Below are positions 1 to 5,950 of a stretch of 7,633 nt of DNA, piece after piece. The DNA lies in assembly GCA_964536195.1 (NCBI GenBank), contig CAZHVO010000049.1, positions 1 through 7,633 of the forward strand, given 5' to 3'. Both the position numbers and the translations under genes were made by a program. The notes below the pieces were generated by a model. The model saw only the letters and a list, made by a program, of their open reading frames with translations. It made no database searches and had not been told where the DNA came from. The stretch is from Susulua sp964536195 (GTDB lineage: Bacteria > Omnitrophota > Gorgyraeia > Duberdicusellales > 4484-171). The first letter of the stretch is position 1; each line of letters starts with the position of its first letter.

Positions 1-1391
1 ACACAGAAGTAACCGAGACTACCAAGAATATCTTTCTTGAGGCAGCAGTGTTTTCTCCCTTAACCGTGAGACGTTCTCGAAGGGCTGCTGGCCTAGACAC
101 AGAGTCTTCCTATCGTTTTGAAAGAGCAGTTTCACCTCAGCTATTAGAGCATGCTTCTTGTGAGGCTGCTAAGTTAATAGCTGATTTAAGTGGAGGAAAA
201 AATAAGGGGTATAAGGTTGTTGGCAAGAAGCCTCAACTGCCAGAAAAGAATATAACAATAAGTATTAGTTCTTTAAGCGCTTATCTAGGTCTTGAGCCTC
301 TTAAGCTTAAGGTAAAGAAGATTCTTGAGAACCTTGATTTTAAGGTAAAGGATTTAGCTAAAGACAAAATAGTAGTTACACCACCTCAATCTCGTTTTGA
401 CATTAAGAGAGAGGTTGATGTTTATGAAGAGTTCTCCCGTATCTACGGCTATGACAAGATACCGGATCAGATTCCGTTTTTAAAGAGAAACTTAACCATT
501 TCTAACCAAGCAGACTATTATCATTTTAAAGGAGAATTAGCAAATCTTGTGGCCTTGCTGGGATTTAAAGAAATAATCACCTATAGCCTAGAGGAGAAAG
601 AACAATTAACAATAGAGGATAGAGACGTTATAGGGCTTATTAATCCTTTACGCAGCCAAGAAAATGCTTTGCGGACCAATTTGCTTTTTGGAATGGCTAG
701 GAGCCTGAGGCATAATTTTAATCGTACCCTAAAGGGCACAAGTACCCAAGGTCGGTTACGTTTATTTGAAATAGCCGACACCTACTCTAAGAGCAAGAAA
801 GGTTTCTTAGAGACACCTACTTTAGCCTTAGCCATTAGCGGCAAAGAGGGTGGTTTCTTTCTTTTAAAAGGGGTTTTAGAGAAAATTTTGAGCTTCCTTA
901 ATATAAGCAACTTCGAATTCAAAGAAGGTTCTTTAAATAATTTCACCAACTCCTTGAGAATCAATGTTGGTAATTGTAATCTAGGATTCTTAGGCAAGCT
1001 TGACCAGCAACAGAAGAAGGATCTCGATTTGAAAGAAGACTTATTTTTCGCTCAATTGGATTTATCGATTTGCGCCAAAACCAGGGGCCAGAAGAGGTAT
1101 AAACCCTTTAGTTCTTATCCGGCCATATGGCGGGACATAAGTATTTCTTTAAAGAAATCTATAAAATTTGAAGAGATTGAAAAGATTATCAAAGCCAAAG
1201 GCAATTATTTAACTGGTTTTACCATTATTGATGTTTATAAGGGTAAGGATATCCCTTCGGGATATAAGGCTTTTACCTTAAGGATTTTTTATCAATCAAC
1301 CGAGAAGACTCTAACTTCTAGCGAAGTTGATTCTTTTCACAATCAGATTAGACAAAGTTTAAGTCAACAACAAGGTCTAAACTTACGCTAA
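1..1391 (+). CDS. pheT: Phenylalanine--tRNA ligase beta subunit, C-terminal part (5' truncated by window edge)
   Basis: PheT is the beta subunit of the cytoplasmic alpha2-beta2 enzyme that charges tRNA-Phe. The reading frame is open from base 3, before the first in-frame GTG at 48, and encodes TEVTETTKNIFLEAAVFSP, so the gene begins outside the window. About 460 residues are present against roughly 800 in a full bacterial PheT. Visible in order are the end of the B3/4 editing domain (RRAAGLDTESSYRFERAVSP, family form RFERGVDP), the B5 domain with the signature DIKREVDVYEEFSRIYGYD, the catalytic-like B6/B7 core (from about residue 160 of the fragment) and a complete C-terminal anticodon-binding FDX-ACB domain starting near YPAIWRDISISL and ending at the TAA stop. 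The family's usual Gly in RFERG is Ala here. A pheS gene would be expected upstream but lies outside. No frameshift is seen. Assignment is secure. Confidence 0.97.
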   Translation, partial: TEVTETTKNIFLEAAVFSPLTVRRSRRAAGLDTESSYRFERAVSPQLLEHASCEAAKLIADLSGGKNKGYKVVGKKPQLPEKNITISISSLSAYLGLEPLKLKVKKILENLDFKVKDLAKDKIVVTPPQSRFDIKREVDVYEEFSRIYGYDKIPDQIPFLKRNLTISNQADYYHFKGELANLVALLGFKEIITYSLEEKEQLTIEDRDVIGLINPLRSQENALRTNLLFGMARSLRHNFNRTLKGTSTQGRLRLFEIADTYSKSKKGFLETPTLALAISGKEGGFFLLKGVLEKILSFLNISNFEFKEGSLNNFTNSLRINVGNCNLGFLGKLDQQQKKDLDLKEDLFFAQLDLSICAKTRGQKRYKPFSSYPAIWRDISISLKKSIKFEEIEKIIKAKGNYLTGFTIIDVYKGKDIPSGYKAFTLRIFYQSTEKTLTSSEVDSFHNQIRQSLSQQQGLNLR

Positions 1392-1407
1392 AGATTTTTT
1401 GGTTCAT

Positions 1408-1436
1408 TTGAAAACGTTTTCGTATCAGGGTAGTAT
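1408..1436 (+). promoter_or_regulatory. Possible second, upstream sigma70-type promoter
   Basis: TTGAAA at 1408-1413 is followed after exactly 17 bp by TAGTAT at 1431-1436, a 4/6 match to TATAAT. Its start point would fall near 1443, just inside the stronger promoter. The -35 box overlaps the GAAAACGTTTTC palindrome, so a protein bound there would block it. Tandem promoters are known for E. coli 6S RNA, but here the second one is only a sequence match. Confidence 0.3.
1410..1421. promoter_or_regulatory. 12-bp perfect palindrome, LacI/CcpA-type operator-like
   Basis: GAAAACGTTTTC is a perfect inverted repeat with a central CG. With flanks it reads TTGAAAACGTTTTCGT, which resembles operators of the LacI/GalR family (consensus around a central CG with A-rich and T-rich arms, as in cre sites). 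It sits 18 bp after the pheT stop and 20 bp before the -35 box of the small-RNA promoter, a plausible position for a regulator. It could also be chance in AT-rich DNA, and no regulator gene is in the window. Confidence 0.35.
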
Positions 1437-1441
1437 CTGTA

Positions 1442-1470
1442 TTGAAAGAAGCAAGGGGCAGTGTTATAAT
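1442..1470 (+). promoter_or_regulatory. Sigma70-type promoter of the 6S-like RNA
   Basis: The -35 box TTGAAA (1442-1447) and the consensus -10 box TATAAT (1465-1470) are separated by 17 bp, the optimal spacing. The predicted start is near 1477, a few bases before the closing helix of the structured RNA. The box quality suits a highly expressed stable RNA. The next protein start codon is 200 bp away and lies beyond a T run, so the RNA is the natural product. Confidence 0.85.
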
Positions 1471-1476
1471 AGATAT

Positions 1477-1641
1477 GAAAAAATAACCCTGCCTATCACG
1501 ATAGCAGGTGATAGCGCTACAGCCAACACCCTTAAAAGGGAACCAATATTTCTTACCATCTAGGTGGTAAAGATGCGGTACCCACTTGTATAATAAGGGA
1601 CTGATAGCGGTTGCTTGTAACGGATAAAAGGCGGGGTTTTT
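1477..1641 (+). ncRNA. ssrS: Probable 6S RNA (RNA polymerase regulator)
   Basis: 6S RNA binds the sigma70 holoenzyme by imitating an open promoter. The segment has a strong promoter, no plausible ORF and a long rod-like fold. The closing helix is AACCCTGCCT (1485-1494) with AGGCGGGGTT (1629-1638), ten pairs including one G-U, followed by a T run. Further in, CAGCC (1520-1524) pairs with GGTTG (1609-1613). An apical arm is formed by GGGAACC (1538-1544) with GGTACCC (1577-1583), one mismatch, capped by TTACCA/TGGTAA (1553-1558 and 1565-1570). Between the inner and apical helices lies a large, asymmetric, mostly open region, as in the 6S central bubble. The stretch GCCAACACC...AAGGGAACC resembles what I recall of 6S RNAs from other phyla. 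Location downstream of pheT fits known synteny, since 6S RNA often follows pheT or zapA; zapA is absent here. The length of about 165 nt is within the usual range. The fold was done by hand; a different structured RNA is possible. Confidence 0.75.
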
Positions 1642-1642
1642 T
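1629..1642 (+). terminator. 3' end and probable intrinsic terminator of the 6S-like RNA
   Basis: The 3' strand of the closing helix, AGGCGGGG, runs directly into six T residues (1637-1642). The stem partner is about 140 nt upstream, so this is a long-range rather than a compact hairpin terminator. It separates the RNA from the PAC2 gene starting at 1680, although some read-through into that operon is possible because no strong promoter is seen between 1643 and 1679. Confidence 0.5.
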
Positions 1643-1679
1643 ATTTGTCTTTTGTTTGACTTATGGTAGAGTATTTAAG

Positions 1680-2645
1680 ATGATTAAAGAAATTTCTTCA
1701 CCAAAACTAAAGAATCCAGTTTTTATCGCTGCTTGGCCAGGAATGGGGGAGGTAGCTTACCGGGCTGCTCTTTTCCTAAAGGAAGTTTTAGGATTTAAGG
1801 TCTTTGCTAAGCTCCAAGCTCCAGAGTTCTTTAAATCAGCAGCAGTAGCCGTAGAAAAGGGAGTTCTTAATATTCCCGATATGCCAGCAGGATTCTTCTA
1901 CTACCATAAAGGTAAGCAATCACCGGATATAATTCTTTTTTTAGGCGAGGTTCAGCCACCATTAGAATATGCTCAAGCCCTATCTTTGATGATTGTTGAT
2001 TTTATAAAGAAGTATAAAGTAAACCAGATGTTTACCTTTGCTGCTAAGCCGGAGCCTATTGGTCACAAGAGTAAGTCTAAGGTATGGGTTGCGGTAACCC
2101 ATAGTGAACTCTTAAAATCTTTAGAGAAATTTAACCTAAAAGTCTTGAAAGAAGGTCAGGTAAGCGGCCTTAACGGAATTATCTTGGGTGTAGGAAAGAA
2201 GAAGTCTATAAAAGGGGTATGTTTATTAGGAGAGATTCCTTTTTATACTGTTCAAATTGAAAACCCTAAGGCAACTGGTAGCATTCTAGAGATAATAGGG
2301 AAGTATCTTAAGGTAGATTTAAATCTTTCTTCAATAGCCTCTCGAAGTAAGTTTATCGAAGAGGAAATAGATAAGCTGATAACTTATTTAAAAGGAGAAG
2401 CCCCTGCTCCGGGACATAGCCCTTTAAGTGAAGACGATATTGATAAGATTAAAAAGGATTTAGCTGCTTATACAAAGTTACCTCAATCAGCCCGTAAAGA
2501 AATAGAAAAGCTTTTCAAAGACGCTGGGAAAGACCTAACTTTAGCCAATAAGCTAAAGGGTGAACTTGACCGCTGGAATGTTTATAAGGAATACGAGGAT
2601 AAATTCCTGGATTTATTTAAGAAGAAAGGTAAAGAAACGCATTAG
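1680..2645 (+). CDS. PAC2-family protein (proteasome-assembly-chaperone-2-like), function unknown in bacteria
   Basis: The protein has 321 residues from ATG 1680. An upstream in-frame TTG at 1611 would add 23 residues, but it lies inside the structured RNA, so the ATG is preferred; its ribosome site (GTAGAG) is weak. Residues 12-215 match the PAC2 fold: NPVFIAAWPGMGEVAYRAA near the N terminus, a strand PDIILFLGEVQPP (82-94), and late motifs LGEIPFYTVQIENPKATG (183-200). In archaea and eukaryotes PAC2 proteins chaperone proteasome assembly; bacterial members are mostly uncharacterised, and no proteasome gene is seen here. Residues 220-321 form a highly charged, probably helical tail after a short AP-rich linker (APAPGHSP, 241-248). 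No signal peptide or membrane segment is apparent. It is the first gene of a four-gene operon. Family assignment is firm, role unknown. Confidence 0.85.
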   Translation: MIKEISSPKLKNPVFIAAWPGMGEVAYRAALFLKEVLGFKVFAKLQAPEFFKSAAVAVEKGVLNIPDMPAGFFYYHKGKQSPDIILFLGEVQPPLEYAQALSLMIVDFIKKYKVNQMFTFAAKPEPIGHKSKSKVWVAVTHSELLKSLEKFNLKVLKEGQVSGLNGIILGVGKKKSIKGVCLLGEIPFYTVQIENPKATGSILEIIGKYLKVDLNLSSIASRSKFIEEEIDKLITYLKGEAPAPGHSPLSEDDIDKIKKDLAAYTKLPQSARKEIEKLFKDAGKDLTLANKLKGELDRWNVYKEYEDKFLDLFKKKGKETH

Positions 2646-2702
2646 AGATGCACCTTTTTCTCTCCGCAATAATCAAAATACCACAAAAAAGGAACTTACC
2701 AG

Positions 2703-3380
2703 ATGCGAGGTTTATCAGCAAATAAACTACGAGAGCTAGATGATTTGGCTAAGAGAATCGGCCTGGAAGAGAGAATCCTTATTGAGAATGCCTCAAGCAA
2801 TCTCTTTGAGGTAATTAATAAGCTAAGCTTAGGTAAAAAAGTACTTGTTATATCAGGTCGAGGGAATAACGGTGCTGATGTTTTAAGTTGTGCCCGGAAA
2901 CTCTTCTCCTCAGGTTATGATGTGGTGATAGCTATAGTATCAGAGAAAGAGTTAGGGCCCCAAGCTTCTTTTCAAAGAGGAGTTCTTAAACAAATAGGCT
3001 GCCAGGTATCTTCTTTTAATAATAACAATATTTCCGAACTTAAAAAACTATTTGAAGATAGGGATTTTATCCTTGAGGGGATTTTAGGAATTGGAGTAAA
3101 GGGTGAGCTTAGTCCTTTCTTAAAAGAGGTCATTGGTCTTATAAACGAGAGCGGTAAAAAAATAGTATCTTGCGATATACCCTCAGGCTTGTCTCCGGAT
3201 CAAGGAGTAGTCCTAGGTCAAGCGATCAAAGCTGACTACACAGTAAGTTTTATTGCCCCTAAGTTAGGGTTTTATCTAAACCAAGGCCCCAATCTTTGTG
3301 GCCAGATATCTATAGTTGATATTGGAATATCTCGAAGTATCTTAGAGGAATTAATCAAGAACAAAAAGGGTCAAGAATAA
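2703..3380 (+). CDS. nnrE: NAD(P)H-hydrate epimerase (YjeF N-terminal domain), stand-alone
   Basis: NnrE converts R- to S-forms of hydrated NAD(P)H, so that a dehydratase can restore the cofactor. The protein is 225 residues, the length of the epimerase domain alone; the NnrD dehydratase that is fused to it in E. coli is absent and not found elsewhere in the window. Supporting motifs are GRGNNGAD (52-59, family form GxGNNGGDG), EGILGIGVKG (125-134, family form DALFGTGL), CDIPSGL (157-163), ADYTVSFIAPKLGF (177-190) and the terminal VDIGI (205-209). Two positions deviate: the second Gly of NNGGD is Ala58, and the Asp before the GxG loop is Glu125. The start has a good ribosome site (AAGGAA, eight bases before ATG). 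The stop overlaps the next start as TAATG, suggesting translational coupling. Activity is likely but not proven given the substitutions. Confidence 0.9.
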   Translation: MRGLSANKLRELDDLAKRIGLEERILIENASSNLFEVINKLSLGKKVLVISGRGNNGADVLSCARKLFSSGYDVVIAIVSEKELGPQASFQRGVLKQIGCQVSSFNNNNISELKKLFEDRDFILEGILGIGVKGELSPFLKEVIGLINESGKKIVSCDIPSGLSPDQGVVLGQAIKADYTVSFIAPKLGFYLNQGPNLCGQISIVDIGISRSILEELIKNKKGQE

Positions 3381-4021
3381 TGGAGATAAGTTGGTTAGGC
3401 CATGCTTGTTTTCTGATTGAGACCAGCCAAGGGACTAGGTTAATTACTGACCCTTATGAACCCGGTGGCTATGGCGGAGCAGTAGGTTATGATCCAATTA
3501 ATCTTAAAGCCGATGTTGTTACTGTTTCACATAACCACTCTGACCACAACAACATCCAGGACTATAGAGACTCTTTAATTGTTAGCGCAGAAGGAGTAGT
3601 TTCAATAAAGGATGTAGAGATCAAAGGCAGGCTTTCTTATCATGACAATGACAAAGGGGCCTCGCGCGGCAAGAATATAATTTTTACTATTCAGGCTGAC
3701 GATTTAAAAGTTGTTCACTTTGGCGATTTAGGAGAAAAAGACATGGATTTAACTTCTTTTAGCGATATTGATATTGCTATAGTCCCGGTGGGAGGAACCT
3801 TTACTATTGACGCAACGCAGGCAAGCCAGTTAATAAGAAAGATTCATCCTAAAATTACCATTCCGATGCACTATAAGACCCCTAAGCTAGGGTTTGATAT
3901 TGACGGTGTGGATAAGTTTTTGGAGGCTAATCCTGATTTCGAGAAGAAAGATTCCTTAGAGGTCAACCGAGATAGTATAAGGTCATTTAAAGAAGTAGTT
4001 GTTTTAAAATACCAGCGTTAA
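3380..4021 (+). CDS. Metallo-beta-lactamase-fold hydrolase, UlaG-like (Lactamase_B_3 group)
   Basis: The protein has 213 residues and appears soluble. It begins with the typical strand and turn MEISWLGHACFLIE and DPY (24-26), has the zinc motif HNHSDH (51-56, HxHxDH) after a hydrophobic strand, HFGDLG (113-118) supplying a further His/Asp pair, and a late PMHYKTP (162-168) with the last His ligand. These are the elements of small predicted metal-dependent hydrolases related to UlaG and UPF0173. The substrate is not readable from sequence; related proteins include lactonases and phosphodiesterases. The ATG overlaps the nnrE stop by one base, and AAGGG nine bases upstream serves as ribosome site. 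Close coupling to nnrE suggests a related, perhaps metabolite-repair, role, which is inference. Confidence 0.88.
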   Translation: MEISWLGHACFLIETSQGTRLITDPYEPGGYGGAVGYDPINLKADVVTVSHNHSDHNNIQDYRDSLIVSAEGVVSIKDVEIKGRLSYHDNDKGASRGKNIIFTIQADDLKVVHFGDLGEKDMDLTSFSDIDIAIVPVGGTFTIDATQASQLIRKIHPKITIPMHYKTPKLGFDIDGVDKFLEANPDFEKKDSLEVNRDSIRSFKEVVVLKYQR

Positions 4022-4026
4022 CAGGA

Positions 4027-4743
4027 ATGTATGAAGAAAGATTCTACCGCAATAAAATCTTCTCCAAATTCAAGGTAGAGGTCTCTTTTAAAGAGAGTGA
4101 CCTTCTAATCTGTAGCGATAAGGAGATTGCCAAGGAAAAAGCCCAAGGTATTTTAGTAAAGTACTATAAGCAGATAGAAGAGTATATAACTAGAAACCCA
4201 CTTTTTCTGAGGTCACTTTCTCCCTTAGAAATTGATCAAGTAGCACCACCGATTATAAAAGAGATGCTAGAAGTTTCCAAAGTTACCGGCATTGGTCCTT
4301 TTTCTTCTGTTGCCGGGGCAGTTGCTCAATATGTTGGAGGAGAACTCTTAGGTGATTGTCAGGAGCTGATCATAGAGAATGGCGGAGATATCTTTCTAAA
4401 AATTAATCAAGAAAAAATTATCGGAGTTTACTTAGGAGAAGAGTTTAAAATAAATGAGCTTAATTTAAAGATAAAGAAAAAAAATCAGGCCTTTGGGATT
4501 GCCTCATCATCGTCAACTCTCGGGCATAGCCTTAATTTTGGCAAAGCTGATTTGGTTAGCGTAGTTGCTAAAAATATAATTATTGCTGACGGTTTCGCCA
4601 CTGCTATATCTAATAAGATAAAAAGAATAGAGGATGTAGATAAGGTTCTGGCTGAAGCTAAGCAAAATCTTGCCATTGAAGGATTATTAGTTGCTTTTGG
4701 AGAAAAGATATTTTTATGGGGAGATTTAGAGATTGCTAATTAA
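4027..4743 (+). CDS. UPF0280 family protein (ApbE superfamily), function unknown
   Basis: The protein has 238 residues, usual for UPF0280 (COG2122). Diagnostic blocks are VTGIGPFSSVAGAVAQYVG (86-104), IENGGDIF (116-123), GIASSSSTLGHSLNFGKAD (157-175) and ADGFATAISN (187-196). The last three correspond to the flavin- and metal-binding blocks of ApbE, the FAD:protein FMN transferase, but UPF0280 members are shorter and their reaction is not established as far as I know. No signal peptide or lipobox is present, unlike classical ApbE lipoproteins. It starts five bases after the hydrolase stop. The sequence AGGA directly abuts the ATG, too close for normal Shine-Dalgarno use, and no other in-frame start exists upstream before a stop at 3988, so translation probably relies on coupling. 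It is the last gene before the convergent tRNA. Confidence 0.85.
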   Translation: MYEERFYRNKIFSKFKVEVSFKESDLLICSDKEIAKEKAQGILVKYYKQIEEYITRNPLFLRSLSPLEIDQVAPPIIKEMLEVSKVTGIGPFSSVAGAVAQYVGGELLGDCQELIIENGGDIFLKINQEKIIGVYLGEEFKINELNLKIKKKNQAFGIASSSSTLGHSLNFGKADLVSVVAKNIIIADGFATAISNKIKRIEDVDKVLAEAKQNLAIEGLLVAFGEKIFLWGDLEIAN

Positions 4744-4760
4744 TCCTATTGCAAAAATAA

Positions 4761-4847
4761 TGGTGCGAGGGAGGGGACTTGAACCCCTACGGTATCTCTA
4801 CCGTTAGCCCCTCAAGCTAGTGCGTCTGCCAATTCCGCCACCCTCGC
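4761..4847 (-). tRNA. tRNA-Leu, anticodon GAG, CCA encoded
   Basis: Read on the minus strand, the gene is 87 nt with a seven-pair acceptor stem GCGAGGG/CCCTCGC, discriminator A and genomic CCA (4761-4763 complement). The D arm has a three-pair stem GCG/CGC with GG in the loop. The anticodon loop is TTGAGGG, giving anticodon GAG, which reads CUC and CUU. The class II long variable arm is ACGGTA/TACCGT with a GAGA loop. The T arm AGGGG-TTCAAGT-CCCCT is perfect. The class II shape and GAG anticodon together define leucine. The outermost anticodon-stem pair would be a C-A mismatch (27/43) unless that A joins the variable stem. A short T-rich run follows the CCA. The tail ends 17 bases from the convergent UPF0280 stop. 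Confidence 0.97.
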
Positions 4848-4861
4848 ATTAACATCTATTT

Positions 4862-4890
4862 ATTATAATTAGTTCGTTATCCTATGTAAA
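4862..4890 (-). promoter_or_regulatory. Sigma70-type promoter of tRNA-Leu(GAG)
   Basis: On the minus strand TTTACA (complement of 4885-4890) is followed by 17 bp and a consensus TATAAT (complement of 4862-4867). The predicted start lies near 4855, about eight bases before the mature tRNA 5' end. This shows the tRNA is transcribed independently of the regulator gene upstream. Confidence 0.85.
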
Positions 4891-4915
4891 GTTTTGATTT
4901 AATTTGTTGGCCATT

Positions 4916-4986
4916 GAGGGAACAGCTGATTGTTTTACTTAGAGCTAATTGTCTTGCTTCGCAAGAGCTGTTACCGCCACCCTCGC
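4916..4986 (-). repeat. tRNA-Leu 5'-end repeat inside a 71-base hairpin segment (possible tRNA remnant)
   Basis: Minus-strand bases 4987-4974 (TGCGAGGGTGGCGG) repeat exactly the first 13 bases of tRNA-Leu(GAG) plus one preceding base (4848-4835). After these bases the sequence departs from the tRNA. The segment is also an imperfect inverted repeat: GAGGG (4916-4920) with CCCTC (4980-4984), AACAGCT (4921-4927) with AGCTGTT (4966-4972), and an inner hairpin TCTTGC-TTC-GCAAGA (4952-4966). The CCCTC on the minus strand matches the tRNA acceptor 3' strand, so the ends look like an acceptor stem while the interior does not resemble a tRNA-Leu. No T run follows on either strand, so it is not a standard terminator. 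A decayed tRNA copy, a small mobile palindromic element or a processed RNA are options. The 4848-5019 gap otherwise holds only the tRNA promoter. Confidence 0.5.
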
Positions 4987-5019
4987 AAATATTAAGGATA
5001 AAGGCTAAAGCTTTTCTCA

Positions 5020-5949
5020 TCAAGAGCTTCTTTTATCGAATATGTATTTACTTTCTGGGAATTTTTTGGCTAGGCTTTTTATTTCCGCCCCTAGGGAATT
5101 TACCTGGGCAGTATGGGTAAAATCTTGTTTTAGGTTAGTAATTATTCCAAGAGAGATAGTTATAAAACCAAATTTATGGATTTGATTATCACGTCCTTTT
5201 GTTTCAATACAACCTCTTAATCTATCTTTTTCGGCAAAGAAGGTTGGGGCGACATTATCAAAATCCATGATTATCTTTTTAGCTATTTCTTCTGCTTTTT
5301 CGGGAATTGTTACAATAACAAAATCATCTCCGCCGATATGTCCTACAAAATCCTTGGTTGTCCCTTTTTTCTGGATAGAATCAATAAGGATTCGAGCAGT
5401 CTCTTTGATTACATTATCTCCCTCTTCAAATCCATAGTAGTCGTTGAGAGCTTTAAAATTATCAATGTCAATATAGAGTACAGCAAATTTTTCCTTGCCT
5501 TGTATTTGTTCCATTAACTCTTTATTGATTGAAACATTTCCTGGTAGCCGAGTTAAAGGGTTTGCGTCTAAATTTGCCGCCGAGCGCCTTATAAGCATTC
5601 TTATCCGGGCGATTAATTCTTGGGGGTCAAATGGTTTTAACATGTAATCGTCAGTGCCGGCTTCAAGTCCGTCTACCTTATCTTCCACTTCGCCCTTACC
5701 AGTAAGCATAAGAATAGGAATGTTTGAAAATAAAGGGTCTTTTCTTATTATTTTACAAATTTCAGGTCCTTCTAGGTCAGGAAGGATATAATCTAAGACT
5801 AAGAGGTTGGGGTTGTTGGCTTTGAGTTTTTCCAAAGCTTCATTGCCAGAGGCAGCTTTTATTAGCTCAAATTCATCCTGCAAGGTAGCCTCGAGAAGAT
5901 CTAAGATATCGGGGTTATCATCAACAATTAGTATTTTTAATTTATACAT
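5020..5949 (-). CDS. Response regulator with GGDEF output domain (REC-GGDDF)
   Basis: The protein has 309 residues. Residues 4-120 are a REC receiver with the acidic pair Asp10/Asp11, phospho-acceptor Asp53 (LVLDYILPD), Thr83 and Lys105 (KPF), all the residues for phosphorylation. Residues 127-309 form a GGDEF domain with NPLTRLPGN (130-138), YIDIDNFKALNDYYGFEEGD (159-178) and the active-site loop GHIGGDDFV (203-211). The signature is GGDDF rather than GGDEF, and there is no RxxD inhibitory site before it. The LPGN and HIGGDDF forms recur together in a GGDEF subfamily as I recall, so this may be a family trait; cyclic-di-GMP synthesis is possible but unproven. The start is preceded by AGGA nine bases upstream, lying within the kinase gene's end, and is one base from the kinase stop, so the two are co-translated and almost surely a pair. 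Confidence 0.93.
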   Translation of the reverse strand: MYKLKILIVDDNPDILDLLEATLQDEFELIKAASGNEALEKLKANNPNLLVLDYILPDLEGPEICKIIRKDPLFSNIPILMLTGKGEVEDKVDGLEAGTDDYMLKPFDPQELIARIRMLIRRSAANLDANPLTRLPGNVSINKELMEQIQGKEKFAVLYIDIDNFKALNDYYGFEEGDNVIKETARILIDSIQKKGTTKDFVGHIGGDDFVIVTIPEKAEEIAKKIIMDFDNVAPTFFAEKDRLRGCIETKGRDNQIHKFGFITISLGIITNLKQDFTHTAQVNSLGAEIKSLAKKFPESKYIFDKRSS

Positions 5950-5950
5950 T

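Noticed and set aside
581..997. Two minus-strand ORFs inside pheT
   Set aside because: They are antisense shadows of the conserved PheT core and show no family resemblance.
1611..1679. TTG start extending the PAC2 protein by 23 residues
   Set aside because: The extension lies within the 6S-like RNA and its T run, has no ribosome site and does not match the PAC2 family N terminus.
4485..4676. Minus-strand ORF of 63 codons inside the UPF0280 gene
   Set aside because: It is antisense to the conserved ApbE-like motif blocks and has no start signals.
4952..4966. Intrinsic terminator TCTTGC-TTC-GCAAGA for the regulator operon
   Set aside because: No T run follows the hairpin on either strand.
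4848..4974. Integrated element flanked by att sites made of the tRNA 5' end repeat
   Set aside because: The interval between the copies is only about 125 bp, contains just the tRNA promoter and a hairpin, and has no integrase.
4914..5120. Plus-strand ORF of 68 codons across the hairpin segment and the end of the regulator gene
   Set aside because: It overlaps the antisense of the REC-GGDEF gene and the tRNA-like palindrome, and its product has no recognisable features.
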